NCBI GenBank assembly: GCA_036557405.1 | Contig: DATBHO010000016.1 | Span: 1 to 26,349 of the forward strand | DNA length: 26,349 nucleotides | Source: TA-21 sp036557405 | GTDB lineage: Archaea; Thermoproteota; Nitrososphaeria; Nitrososphaerales; Nitrososphaeraceae | Direction: 5' to 3' | Part shown: piece after piece, positions 5,937 to 13,928 of the stretch | How positions within the stretch are numbered: the stretch's first letter is position 1 | Layout: every line of letters starts with the position of its first letter | Made by a program: the position numbers and the translations under genes | The notes under the pieces: generated by a model | What the model saw: only the letters and a program-made list of their open reading frames with translations | The model's database searches: none | What the model was told of the DNA's origin: nothing

Positions 5937-7178
5937 ATGACAAAGATAGTAATTATTGATTCACAAGTTGCTGGAATATCTGGTGACATGTTGCTAAGCA
6001 GTTTAATAGACCTTGGTGCAAATGAAAAAAAAGTTATTGATTCCATTTATGCAACCCAAGATTATTTTAAGGGATCTAAAATACGCAAAGTTAATTTTTT
6101 AAAAACTAATTCTTGTGGAATATCGTGTAGCAAATTTGTATTTGATTACACAGATTCTGCGAATTCACGATTAGGATCTGTAGTATATAGAGCAATTGCA
6201 GCTTGTTGTGATTCACTGAATTTATCAACTATCGCAAAATCATTTGCTCTTAATTCACTTAAAAAAATTATTTTAGCCGAATCAATAATTCATCGAAGCA
6301 GTTTCAGCGACGTCCGATTACACGAAGTAGCTACTGTGGACACTGCAGCTGACTTAATTGGCACAGCTGTTGCCTTAGATGATCTAGATATTCTTTCAAA
6401 AAAATTTTATACTACTGATGTAGCAGTTGGTAACGGACTATTAAAATTTTCTCATGGAATTGTACCCAATCCCAGCAATGCAATTTTAGAAATTTTTAGG
6501 AACAGGCAAATATTAATGGTACCGGGAAAGATAGATGGTGAGCTTACTACTCCTACTGGGGCCGCAATGTTGGTTAATTTAACCCCTGAACATATTCATC
6601 AATACCCTCCAATTATACCGGAAAATATAGGATATGGAGGCGGGCAAAAAGAGGGAAAAGATGTTGCAAATATACTTAGGGTAGTCATCGCAGAATCGAA
6701 TATGAAGATAGATTACAAGTATGAAAGTGTTTACGAGCTTGAAACAAACGTTGATGATGCAACAGGGGAGATGATAGGAAATATGATAGACGTTCTGTAT
6801 GAAAATAATGCAAAAGATGTTACAGTGCTACAGGGTTTATCTAAAAAAAACCGGCCTTCGTTTGTAATAAAGGTCTTGACCGATAAAAAATATAAAGATT
6901 TACTTATCCACCTTCTATTAAACGAAACAGGTTCGCTAGGTTGCAGAGTTAACGAAGTTAACAGAGTAACAACTCCTAGATCTTTCATAACTCTTCCCAT
7001 TACAATAGATGGTCAAAAATTCGAAATTAAGGTCAAGATTTCAAAGGATAGTGGTGGAGTAATAAGAACCATAAAGCCAGAGTACGATGACATCAAATCT
7101 ATTTCAACAAAATTGAAAATTCCATACAAGAGAGTTTTTGATACTGCATATTATGATTTAACGAGGAAATACGGTTGA
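5937..7178 (+). CDS. larC: LarC, nickel insertion enzyme for the nickel-pincer cofactor
   Basis: A 413-aa cytoplasmic protein matching LarC (formerly DUF111). LarC inserts Ni into pyridinium-3,5-bisthiocarboxylic acid mononucleotide to form the NPN cofactor of lactate racemase-type enzymes. Visible family motifs are VAGISGDMLLSSLIDLGA near the N-terminus, RLHEVATVDTAADLIGT at about 123-139, HGIVPNPSNAILEI, GELTTPTGAAMLVNL, and IGYGGGQKEGKDVANILRV. The C-terminal LarC2-type domain starts around ELETNVDDATGEMIGNMIDV. LarC1 and LarC2 parts are in one continuous frame, unlike Lactobacillus plantarum, where they are joined by a programmed frameshift. It overlaps the start of larE, so the two are translationally coupled. 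No larB or larA lies in the window, so those partners must be elsewhere or absent. Confidence 0.93.
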   Translation: MTKIVIIDSQVAGISGDMLLSSLIDLGANEKKVIDSIYATQDYFKGSKIRKVNFLKTNSCGISCSKFVFDYTDSANSRLGSVVYRAIAACCDSLNLSTIAKSFALNSLKKIILAESIIHRSSFSDVRLHEVATVDTAADLIGTAVALDDLDILSKKFYTTDVAVGNGLLKFSHGIVPNPSNAILEIFRNRQILMVPGKIDGELTTPTGAAMLVNLTPEHIHQYPPIIPENIGYGGGQKEGKDVANILRVVIAESNMKIDYKYESVYELETNVDDATGEMIGNMIDVLYENNAKDVTVLQGLSKKNRPSFVIKVLTDKKYKDLLIHLLLNETGSLGCRVNEVNRVTTPRSFITLPITIDGQKFEIKVKISKDSGGVIRTIKPEYDDIKSISTKLKIPYKRVFDTAYYDLTRKYG

Positions 7179-8020
7179 TGATTAATTCGGAAGATAAGCT
7201 TTTCCAGGCATTAATTTCATGGTTTAAAGAAAAGAACCAAAAAGCGATAGTTGCATTATCTGGTGGTGTTGATAGTGCTGTTGTAGCACTTGCTGCGAAA
7301 AAAGCATTAGACAAAATGGCATTTGCTGTTACTGCAGACTATAATACCCTTTCTGCGAACGAACTAGAATCTGCAAGAACAGTTGCAAAAGAAATAGACA
7401 TTGATCATCGGATAATAAGATACAATGAATTAGCCAATGAAGAATTTGTCAAGAATGATTCTTTCAGATGTTATCATTGTAGGACTGAATTGGCGTCGTA
7501 TCTCTTACTAGAAGCAAAAAAAATAGATGTGTCATTGATAGTGGATGGTACAAATATTGATGATTTGAGTGATTATCGTCCGGGAATCAAGGCATTGAGA
7601 GAAAATGGTATCAAAAGTCCACTTGTAGAATTGCAAATTGGTAAACAAAATATCAGGAATATTGCTAAATCAAATAATTTATCGGTATTTGATAAACCAT
7701 CAAATTCATGTCTGGCTTCCAGAATACCCCATGGACTTCCAGTAACATTTGAAAAGCTGAGGAGAATAGAAACTGCAGAATTATTGGTTAAATCTGTTTT
7801 CAATGTCAGACAAGTAAGGATCAGGGATCATCAGGAGATTGCAAGAATTGAAGTAGGAAAGCAAGAGATCGAGGAGATGTTTGACACTCGGAAACTTTTT
7901 GAGATTGATTCAAAATTAAAAACCCTCGGCTTCAAGTACGTTACTCTAGATTTATCTGGTTACAAGAGCAAAGAAAAGCTCACCTACAGTACTGATTGTG
8001 ATAATACGATTAGAAATTAA
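7178..8020 (+). CDS. larE: LarE, ATP-dependent sulfur transferase (PP-loop)
   Basis: A 280-aa PP-loop ATPase that acts before LarC, adenylylating the pyridinium dicarboxylate mononucleotide and converting its carboxylates to thiocarboxylates. Counting from the ATG at 7178, the PP-loop SGGVDS is at 28-33, FRCYHC at 96-101 (C98, C101), and KPSNSCLASRIPHG at 173-186. C178 aligns with the sulfur-donating Cys176 of Lactobacillus LarE. I chose the ATG at 7178, which overlaps the larC TGA by one base, over the TTG one codon upstream. The overlap implies tight coupling with larC. Whether sulfur comes sacrificially from C178 or through a [4Fe-4S] type of LarE cannot be decided by eye. The enzyme is related to other PP-loop sulfurtransferases and NAD synthetases, but the SCLASR motif is specific for LarE. 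Confidence 0.92.
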   Translation: MINSEDKLFQALISWFKEKNQKAIVALSGGVDSAVVALAAKKALDKMAFAVTADYNTLSANELESARTVAKEIDIDHRIIRYNELANEEFVKNDSFRCYHCRTELASYLLLEAKKIDVSLIVDGTNIDDLSDYRPGIKALRENGIKSPLVELQIGKQNIRNIAKSNNLSVFDKPSNSCLASRIPHGLPVTFEKLRRIETAELLVKSVFNVRQVRIRDHQEIARIEVGKQEIEEMFDTRKLFEIDSKLKTLGFKYVTLDLSGYKSKEKLTYSTDCDNTIRN

Positions 8021-8094
8021 CCCTTTCCATACAAATTGATATTCGGAGGTAAAACGATAGAAAGATTAAGATTGAACAATTTAGAACTAAAAAC

Positions 8095-8574
8095 ATGGTA
8101 GAACTTAAAGAAGGAGATGAAGCTCCTGATTTTGAATTACCTGATATTGACATGAACAATCATAAACTCAGTGAGTTTAGAGGAAAGAACTTATTACTGG
8201 CGTTCTTTCCTGCTGCTGAATCTCCAGTTTGCACTACTGAAATGTGTGTTTTCAGGGACTCTCTTGAGGAATTTGAAAATAGCAATACTTCAATAGTGGG
8301 CGTTTCAGTAGATGGCCCCTTTGCAAATAAGATATTCAAAGCAAATAGACATCTGAATTTTCTGCTCTTGAGTGATTACAAGAAAGAAACAATAAGTGAC
8401 TATGGTATAGTAATGAGAGATCTTGGCCCTCTGAAAGATTACAATGCTGCAAAAAGATCCGTCTTTCTGTTAGACAAGAATGGAATAATTAAATATATTT
8501 GGATCTCAGATAATCCGCTCGTTGAACCAAATTACAGTGAGATTAAAAATAAGCTTACTGAAATCAACAACTGA
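8095..8574 (+). CDS. Peroxiredoxin (BCP/AhpE-like)
   Basis: A 159-aa thiol peroxidase of the AhpC/TSA family that would reduce H2O2 or organic hydroperoxides in the cytoplasm. It begins with the typical EGDEAPDFELPD and has the active-site loop FFPAAESPVCTTEMC. C46 is the likely peroxidatic cysteine (PxxxTxxC-like context) and C51 a possible resolving cysteine five residues on, as in atypical 2-Cys BCP enzymes. KRSVFLLDKNGIIKYIW (154-170 region of the fold) supplies the conserved Arg near the active site. It lies 74 nt downstream of larE on the same strand. The gap holds a GGAGGT (8046-8051) too far upstream to serve this ATG. It could be read through from larE or have its own promoter. Oxidant protection of the sulfur chemistry next door is speculative. 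Confidence 0.9.
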   Translation: MVELKEGDEAPDFELPDIDMNNHKLSEFRGKNLLLAFFPAAESPVCTTEMCVFRDSLEEFENSNTSIVGVSVDGPFANKIFKANRHLNFLLLSDYKKETISDYGIVMRDLGPLKDYNAAKRSVFLLDKNGIIKYIWISDNPLVEPNYSEIKNKLTEINN

Positions 8575-8617
8575 AAGATAGGATAATAGAATATAACACG
8601 CCGTGAAAATTAATCCC

Positions 8618-9130
8618 TTATTCTATTAGGGCAACTACATCGTTTCTTGAAACAGTTTCTCCCATTTGAACTTTTATATCTTTAATTTTCCCTTCTTTAT
8701 GAGATTTCACAGCTACTTGCATTTTCATAGATTCAAGTACAATTATCGAATCTCCTTTTTTTACTTGATCACCAACCTTTAGCATTATCGAAACTACTCG
8801 ACCTGGAATTTGACTTAAGAGTTTGTTTTCTCCTGATGAGACACCACCTAATGCGATAGATTTTTCCAAAATTTCAGTCAATTTCGAATGCTTTTTGATG
8901 ACTATTTGGTCTCCATCAATTAGCATTTTAATGTATGAGCTGCCAAATTCCAATATTTTTGCAGTTTTATATGAATTGTCTAAAATAAATTCCAGTATGC
9001 TGTTTTTAAGACTGATTATCTGGATAGAATGTTGTTTACCATCGATAGTAGCAATAATCTTACCATTTCCACTGGATTGTGAAATTGAGCCTGTATTAAT
9101 CTCATCTAGATTATTTATTTTAAATTCCAT
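8618..9130 (-). CDS. accB: Biotin carboxyl carrier protein of acyl-CoA carboxylase
   Basis: A 170-aa BCCP subunit. The C-terminal ~70 residues form the biotinyl domain: IPGRVVSIMLKVGDQVKKGD, then VLESMKMQVAVKSHKEGKI. K136 in ESMKM is the biotinylated lysine. The N-terminal ~100 residues form a beta-rich region that may contact the partner subunits. Biotin on this carrier is carboxylated by AccC and passes CO2 to acetyl-CoA or propionyl-CoA on the carboxyltransferase. Its start overlaps the 3' end of accC by 11 nt, so translation is coupled and it is the last gene of the pccB-accC-accB operon. Convergent with the peroxiredoxin gene, with 43 nt between stops and no obvious terminator hairpin. 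Confidence 0.93.
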   Translation of the reverse strand: MEFKINNLDEINTGSISQSSGNGKIIATIDGKQHSIQIISLKNSILEFILDNSYKTAKILEFGSSYIKMLIDGDQIVIKKHSKLTEILEKSIALGGVSSGENKLLSQIPGRVVSIMLKVGDQVKKGDSIIVLESMKMQVAVKSHKEGKIKDIKVQMGETVSRNDVVALIE

Positions 9131-10643
9131 TTTTAATATTTCCTGTTCGTACCCAATTAGATAATGAAAGCTCTTTTGATGAATTGGAGGTAGAATTTTG
9201 TCCCTTCAAATATTCAGAGTAAATTAAAGCTGCAGCAATAGCAACATCAGATGTCTTTAGACTTTTTTCCTTTGATTGAGTCTTCATTAAGTTAATTAAA
9301 TCGTATTTCTCCAAGTAATCCGTGGAAATATTTCCCTCAATAAAGTTCTTCTCCTTCATAATGGTTCGATATAGAGGAATAGTTGTTTGAATTCCTTCTA
9401 TCATAAACTCGTCCAATGCATTTGACATTCTGATCCTTGCTTCATTAAAATCTTCGCCCCATGTTATCAATTTTGCGACCAAAGAATCGTAATATCCTGA
9501 CACATTACATCCTGGATACAAATAGGTATCTACTCTAACACCAGGACCATATGGCAGATTACAATCCGGTACAGGGCCAATTGAAGGAACAAAATCATTG
9601 AATGGATCTTCGGCATTTATCCTGCATTCTACTGCCGAGCCATAAAGATTAAGATCCGATTGTTTAAAAGGTATCTCTTCACCACATGCAATTTTGATCT
9701 GCAATTTAACAAGATCAATACCTGTAACTAATTCTGTAACAGGATGCTCAACCTGAAGTCGAGAGTTAACCTCAATAAAATAAAAGTTACCCTTTTCGTC
9801 CCTCAGGAATTCGGCGGTCCCTGCATTGAGATAATCCACGGACTGAGCCGCTCTAACAGCGATATCACCTATCTCAGATCTAGTTTTCTTGCCTACTGCT
9901 GAAGATGGTGAAAATTCTATTAGCTTTTGATGGCGTCTTTGTATGGAGCATTCTCGCTCAAATAGGTGGATACCGTTTCCATTCGAGTCCCTCGCAAGTT
10001 GGAACTCTATGTGTCTGATGCCCTTAAGGAATTTTTCGACATACAATCCGGATTTACCAAAAGCTGCTCTCGATTCTGCAGATGCCATTTCAAACTCCTC
10101 TCTAAGCTGCTTTTCGTTGTCAGCAAAACGTATTCCTCTACCGCCTCCCCCATATGCGGATTTAAGTAATACCGGATAACCTGCCTCTTCTGCTATTTCT
10201 ACTGCCGTATCTACCTCTTCTAAAATATCATCACTTCCTGGTATTGTTGGCACCTCTGCCTTTTTCATTATTTCTTTACATTTCATTTTATCACCTGTTA
10301 GAGCCATCGCCTCACTTGTGGGACCAATAAAAATAATGCCTTTTTCTTCACACTTGGCTGCAAAAGTTTCGTTTTCAGAAAGAAATCCATAACCTGGATG
10401 GACTGCTTCAGCCCCTGCGCTTTCAGCTATTTCAATAATCTTGTCTATGTTAAGATAACTCTTTGTAGGTACTGCGGGACCAACATAGTATGCTTCATCA
10501 GCACTCTTTACATGTTTCGATTTTAGATCTTCATCTGAATATAATGCAATGGATTTTATTTTCAATTCCTTGCAAGCTCTAATAACCCTGAGAGCTATTT
10601 CGCCTCTATTCGCAATCATTATACTTGAAATTAATTTCCCCAT
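9120..10643 (-). CDS. accC: Biotin carboxylase subunit of acetyl/propionyl-CoA carboxylase
   Basis: A 507-aa biotin carboxylase that uses ATP and bicarbonate to carboxylate biotin on AccB. It has ANRGEIALRVIRACKELKIK at the N-terminus (11-30), the Gly-rich ATP-grasp loop SAYGGGGRGIRFA (162-174), ERECSIQRRHQKLIE (229-243), and the catalytic EVNSRLQVEHPVTE (291-304). The last ~55 residues extend past the standard domain with a Ser/Lys-rich tail. In ammonia-oxidising archaea this enzyme performs the two carboxylations of the 3-hydroxypropionate/4-hydroxybutyrate cycle, since these organisms lack fatty-acid synthesis of the bacterial type. Translation start is supported by a GAGGAGAT Shine-Dalgarno overlapping the pccB stop. 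Neighbouring genes complete the complex. Confidence 0.96.
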   Translation of the reverse strand: MGKLISSIMIANRGEIALRVIRACKELKIKSIALYSDEDLKSKHVKSADEAYYVGPAVPTKSYLNIDKIIEIAESAGAEAVHPGYGFLSENETFAAKCEEKGIIFIGPTSEAMALTGDKMKCKEIMKKAEVPTIPGSDDILEEVDTAVEIAEEAGYPVLLKSAYGGGGRGIRFADNEKQLREEFEMASAESRAAFGKSGLYVEKFLKGIRHIEFQLARDSNGNGIHLFERECSIQRRHQKLIEFSPSSAVGKKTRSEIGDIAVRAAQSVDYLNAGTAEFLRDEKGNFYFIEVNSRLQVEHPVTELVTGIDLVKLQIKIACGEEIPFKQSDLNLYGSAVECRINAEDPFNDFVPSIGPVPDCNLPYGPGVRVDTYLYPGCNVSGYYDSLVAKLITWGEDFNEARIRMSNALDEFMIEGIQTTIPLYRTIMKEKNFIEGNISTDYLEKYDLINLMKTQSKEKSLKTSDVAIAAALIYSEYLKGQNSTSNSSKELSLSNWVRTGNIKNGI

Positions 10644-10648
10644 TTCAA

Positions 10649-10656
10649 ATCTCCTC
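10649..10656 (-). promoter_or_regulatory. Shine-Dalgarno site of accC
   Basis: GAGGAGAT on the minus strand lies 5 nt from the accC ATG and abuts the TAG of pccB (10656-10658). It indicates re-initiation within the operon and confirms the start. Confidence 0.7.
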
Positions 10657-12197
10657 TATAGATTAATGTTACCATGTTTCCTGGCCGGTCTTGATTCCCT
10701 CTTGTTTTGCATTATATTTAGAGCCTTAACTATCATTATTCTAGTTTCAATAGGATCGATAACAAGATCTATTATTCCTTTTTCTGCTGCAATGTATGGA
10801 TTTGCAAATTTCTCCCGATATTCTGCTGCTAGTTTCTTCTTGATTTCAATTGGATTTTTAGAATTCTTTAGATTTTTTCTGTGTACTATGGTTATTGCAG
10901 CTTCTGGGCCCAAGACTGCAATCTCTGCTGTTGGCCAGGCGTAGTTTATGTCTGCTCTAAGATTCTTGCTTCCCATCGCAATATATGCTCCTCCATAAGC
11001 TTTTCCAATTATGCATGTTATCTTAGGAACTGTAGCTTCACAATAAGCATAGAGCAATTTACTTCCGTGTCGTATTATACCATTATGTTCTTGATCTGTG
11101 CCTGGCAAGTAACCTGGCGTGTCAACCAAGGTGATAATTGGAATGTTAAAACAATCGCAAAAACGAATAAAACGTGCTGCTTTTGTTGAAGAATTAATAT
11201 CCAAGGCACCAGCAAGATACATTGGCTGATTCGCAATTATTCCAACTGCTTTTCCCTCAATTCTTGCAAACCCAACTATTATATTTTCTGCAAAGTGTTC
11301 ATGTACTTCTAGAAAATCCCCATTATCAACAAGTAATTTTATTATTTGTTTCATATCGTATTGTTCATATGGATTTTCTGGCAGTATTTTTGAAAATTCT
11401 GGTTCTAGTCTATTTGGTTCTTCCAGTGATTCAGATACAGGTGAAACTTCAAGATTATTTTGGGGTATATATGAAATTAGTTTCTTAATTTTATCCATAC
11501 ATTCGTATTCATTTTCCGCTACAAAATGAGCAACACCAGATTTAGTTGAATGTGTTCTTGCTCCGCCCAGGTCTTCAAATGATACTTCCTGACTCAGGAC
11601 CTCCTTTACCACTTCTGGACCTGTGACGAACATTTGACCAATATTTTCAACCATGATAACGAAGTCTGTCATTGCAGGTGAGTATACGGCACCACCCGCA
11701 CATGGGCCAATACTTGCTGTTATTTGAGGAATAACACCTGAAGCCATTGTATTTCTATAAAATATATCACCATATCCATCAAGACTCATTACTCCTTCTT
11801 GGATTCTCGCCCCACCTGAATCTAAAATCCCTATAAGAGGTGCACCAATCTTAATTGCATGATCCATTAACTTTACGATTTTTTTACCAGCCATTTCACC
11901 GAGCGAACCACCAAGAATTGTAAAATCATAGGCATAAACGAAGACTTGTCTTCCATTAATAGTGCCAAAACCCGTAATGACACCATCGCCATAATATTTT
12001 GCTGTGTCAGAATCAGTAGATCTGTGGACGACATATTTGTCTATTTCAATAAAAGAATTACTGTCTAGAAGTAAATCCAGTCTTTCCCTCGCAGTTAATT
12101 TGCCCTTGTTGTGTTGAGCTTCAATCCTATCTTGACCTCCTCCTAGCTCCGCTTTTTTTTTCATTTCATGCAGACGGCTTATCTTTTCATCATGCAT
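10656..12197 (-). CDS. pccB: Acetyl/propionyl-CoA carboxylase, carboxyltransferase subunit
   Basis: A 513-aa carboxyltransferase of the crotonase-like PccB family. It transfers CO2 from biotin to acetyl-CoA or propionyl-CoA, giving malonyl- or methylmalonyl-CoA. N-terminal NKGKLTARERLDLLLDSNSF is typical. The first crotonase half has GGSLGEMAGKKIVKLMDHA and the oxyanion-hole region SGGARIQEGV, followed by ASIGPCAGGAVYSPAMTDF. The second half has VDTPGYLPGTDQEHNGIIRH and IGKAYGGAYIAMGSKNLRAD. The ~510-residue length is standard. It is the first gene of a three-gene operon (pccB-accC-accB) with its own TATA box. One carboxylase serving both acyl-CoAs is the arrangement known for autotrophic Thaumarchaeota and Sulfolobales. 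Substrate choice here is inferred from that. Confidence 0.95.
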   Translation of the reverse strand: MHDEKISRLHEMKKKAELGGGQDRIEAQHNKGKLTARERLDLLLDSNSFIEIDKYVVHRSTDSDTAKYYGDGVITGFGTINGRQVFVYAYDFTILGGSLGEMAGKKIVKLMDHAIKIGAPLIGILDSGGARIQEGVMSLDGYGDIFYRNTMASGVIPQITASIGPCAGGAVYSPAMTDFVIMVENIGQMFVTGPEVVKEVLSQEVSFEDLGGARTHSTKSGVAHFVAENEYECMDKIKKLISYIPQNNLEVSPVSESLEEPNRLEPEFSKILPENPYEQYDMKQIIKLLVDNGDFLEVHEHFAENIIVGFARIEGKAVGIIANQPMYLAGALDINSSTKAARFIRFCDCFNIPIITLVDTPGYLPGTDQEHNGIIRHGSKLLYAYCEATVPKITCIIGKAYGGAYIAMGSKNLRADINYAWPTAEIAVLGPEAAITIVHRKNLKNSKNPIEIKKKLAAEYREKFANPYIAAEKGIIDLVIDPIETRIMIVKALNIMQNKRESRPARKHGNINL

Positions 12198-12223
12198 AGT
12201 AATTTAAAACAGCATGTATTCGC

Positions 12224-12231
12224 ATATAAAT
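12224..12231 (-). promoter_or_regulatory. TATA box of the carboxylase operon
   Basis: The minus-strand ATTTATAT is centred about 31 nt upstream of the pccB ATG, predicting an mRNA with a leader of only a few nucleotides. No other TATA-like element sits at a suitable distance. Confidence 0.5.
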
Positions 12232-12314
12232 TCATTATAGCTAATTCAAGAGCTTTCTAAGGTCATTGAGGGGTTTATTTTGGATAATTCTTTGAATTCT
12301 CACTATGGCAGATA

Positions 12315-12527
12315 CTATTCTCTCAGGCCTGCCCTTCCGCCTCTGGCTCGTCTAAAGTAGTTCATCCCTAGATTATAATTTTCATACAATGATTCTAAAG
12401 ATTCTATTTCAGCCAGAATAGTCTCAAGTTCCAATTTTGTAACGTTGGGATCTTTTTTCATTGATTCATATTTTTCACTTTTTTCAGCAATAAGTTTTCC
12501 AACGTTCTGTTCGTACTCACTAGACAC
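12315..12527 (-). CDS. Small charged, probably coiled-coil hypothetical protein
   Basis: A 70-aa protein starting at GTG (12525-12527). Residues ~5-50 form a predicted amphipathic helix or coiled coil rich in Glu, Lys and Leu (KLIAEKSEKYESMKKD, then TKLELETILAEIESLESLY). The C-terminal tail is basic and Gly/Arg-rich (YFRRARGGRAGLRE), suggestive of nucleic-acid or ribosome contact. No cysteines or membrane segments are present. It stands alone between the carboxylase operon and rfcL, all on the minus strand, with 117-nt and 166-nt gaps either side, so it probably has its own promoter. I do not recognise the family. Its composition and lack of competing frames support it as a real gene, perhaps a lineage-specific one. 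Confidence 0.65.
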   Translation of the reverse strand: MSSEYEQNVGKLIAEKSEKYESMKKDPNVTKLELETILAEIESLESLYENYNLGMNYFRRARGGRAGLRE

Positions 12528-12693
12528 ATGAAATATAAAATTTTTCGGAGTTTAATGTCTTTCTATTTTCTAAATCCAATTCTTGCACTTTAGTAATTAT
12601 TCAGTAATACAATTTGTCGTACTGGGGTAAAGGAAATAGTTTGCAGTATTAATCGTGCAAGACCATATTGTTTCGTGTGTTTTGCTCATATTT

Positions 12694-13905
12694 TCATGAG
12701 GGATTTACGGCCCTTGAAACTTCCCTAACTATTGCGTCGGCTTCCTTTTCTGATGGAATAGCACTACGAATCACGTCATCATATTTGCTTGTACGAGATA
12801 GAATCAGCTTTATTGATTCGAAGTAAAAACACCCAAAACTACTACTCGAAGTATGGAAGTATTGTGCAAGAATACTTAATGCTTTTTTCAAACCTCGGGC
12901 CCTTGAAAGGATTCCCATGTTTTCAAAGCCTACACTATACCTATTGTACCGAATATACTTACTCTGAGATTCATAAAATAGTGATTTGGTAAGGATTAAT
13001 GAAAAATATCTCAAGATTTTCCAGTTTCGCATAACCAAAGACCTGCTCAAGATTACATCTAATTCAGACAATTTGTCCAAGAGTGTAGAAAGTGTAGCCA
13101 TTTCAATCTTAGACATGACTATGCTAGAGAAGAAGGCAGCAAGAATATCTTTGCGCCTATCTTCAGATGACTGACCAAATCTTGGGTCCGAATATGATAC
13201 GTCAGCTCTCCTAACGATTTCCAGCGCTTCATCAAAGGTGTCGGAAGAAAAAAACTGGTTTATCATATTTTCGATATCAATATCTACAACGGGACCTTTC
13301 ATTGTTGAATATCCTGCCGCCATAACCCGCGATGCATTCAGAAGTGATCTAATATCGCCAAAACTATTTCTGACTAGTTCTAATTTATCATTGACCTTCA
13401 TTGAAGACTTTTGGATTCTAAGAATTTTGTCCAAATAAAGCAATGAAAGCCTTGGAGGTATTGGGCCAAATGTTACTGTTTTTGATACTTTTGAAATTTT
13501 CTTTACAGCTTCATTTGATTTGTTTGCGGCCATAATAACCCTGATTGTTGGTTCTTTGAATAATTCTACCAAGAAGTCTAGTCCCCCTGAATCTTCCCTA
13601 TTTGAAATTCCATCTATTTCATCCAGAAAAAGGACATAGTTTTTTCCAGTAAGACTCACATTAGAGAAAATTGGAAAAACTACTTGAGCAAGTGTGTTCT
13701 TATTGCGAGTATCGCTTGCGTTTAATTCAACAAGATCAAAATTATATTCACGAGATAATGCATGAACAAATGATGTTTTACCAACGCCCGGCGGCCCCAC
13801 AAGTAATATAGGCTTTGATCCATTTTCCCATTTAATAAACCACTCAATTATTTTTTTACGTGAATTTTCATTTCCAACAAAATCTGATATTTTAGGTTGT
13901 ATCAC
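12694..13905 (-). CDS. rfcL: Replication factor C large subunit (clamp loader)
   Basis: A 403-aa AAA+ ATPase that, with the RFC small subunit, opens and loads the PCNA sliding clamp. Walker A is GPPGVGKTS (38-46), Walker B is LFLDEID (about 92-98), and a sensor-1-like region VIMAANKSNEAV follows. After the AAA+ module (about 1-200) comes the helical collar domain. The protein is on the short side for archaeal RfcL (often 450-500), and I see no PCNA-interacting box (QxxLxxFF-like) at the C-terminus, which ends REVSRAVNPS. The start is GTG at 13903-13905, as an overlapping ATG gives an immediate stop. It lies 23 nt after an unrecognised 380-aa gene on the same strand, so the two form a likely transcription unit. 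Confidence 0.9.
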   Translation of the reverse strand: MIQPKISDFVGNENSRKKIIEWFIKWENGSKPILLVGPPGVGKTSFVHALSREYNFDLVELNASDTRNKNTLAQVVFPIFSNVSLTGKNYVLFLDEIDGISNREDSGGLDFLVELFKEPTIRVIMAANKSNEAVKKISKVSKTVTFGPIPPRLSLLYLDKILRIQKSSMKVNDKLELVRNSFGDIRSLLNASRVMAAGYSTMKGPVVDIDIENMINQFFSSDTFDEALEIVRRADVSYSDPRFGQSSEDRRKDILAAFFSSIVMSKIEMATLSTLLDKLSELDVILSRSLVMRNWKILRYFSLILTKSLFYESQSKYIRYNRYSVGFENMGILSRARGLKKALSILAQYFHTSSSSFGCFYFESIKLILSRTSKYDDVIRSAIPSEKEADAIVREVSRAVNPS

Positions 13906-13928
13906 ATACTACCACTTAACTTCTAAAG

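Noticed and set aside
10549..10944. 131-codon plus-strand frame antisense to accC/pccB, with hydrophobic stretches
   Set aside because: Both minus-strand genes are clear carboxylase subunits. The hydrophobicity is the expected complement of Lys/Glu/Asn codons.
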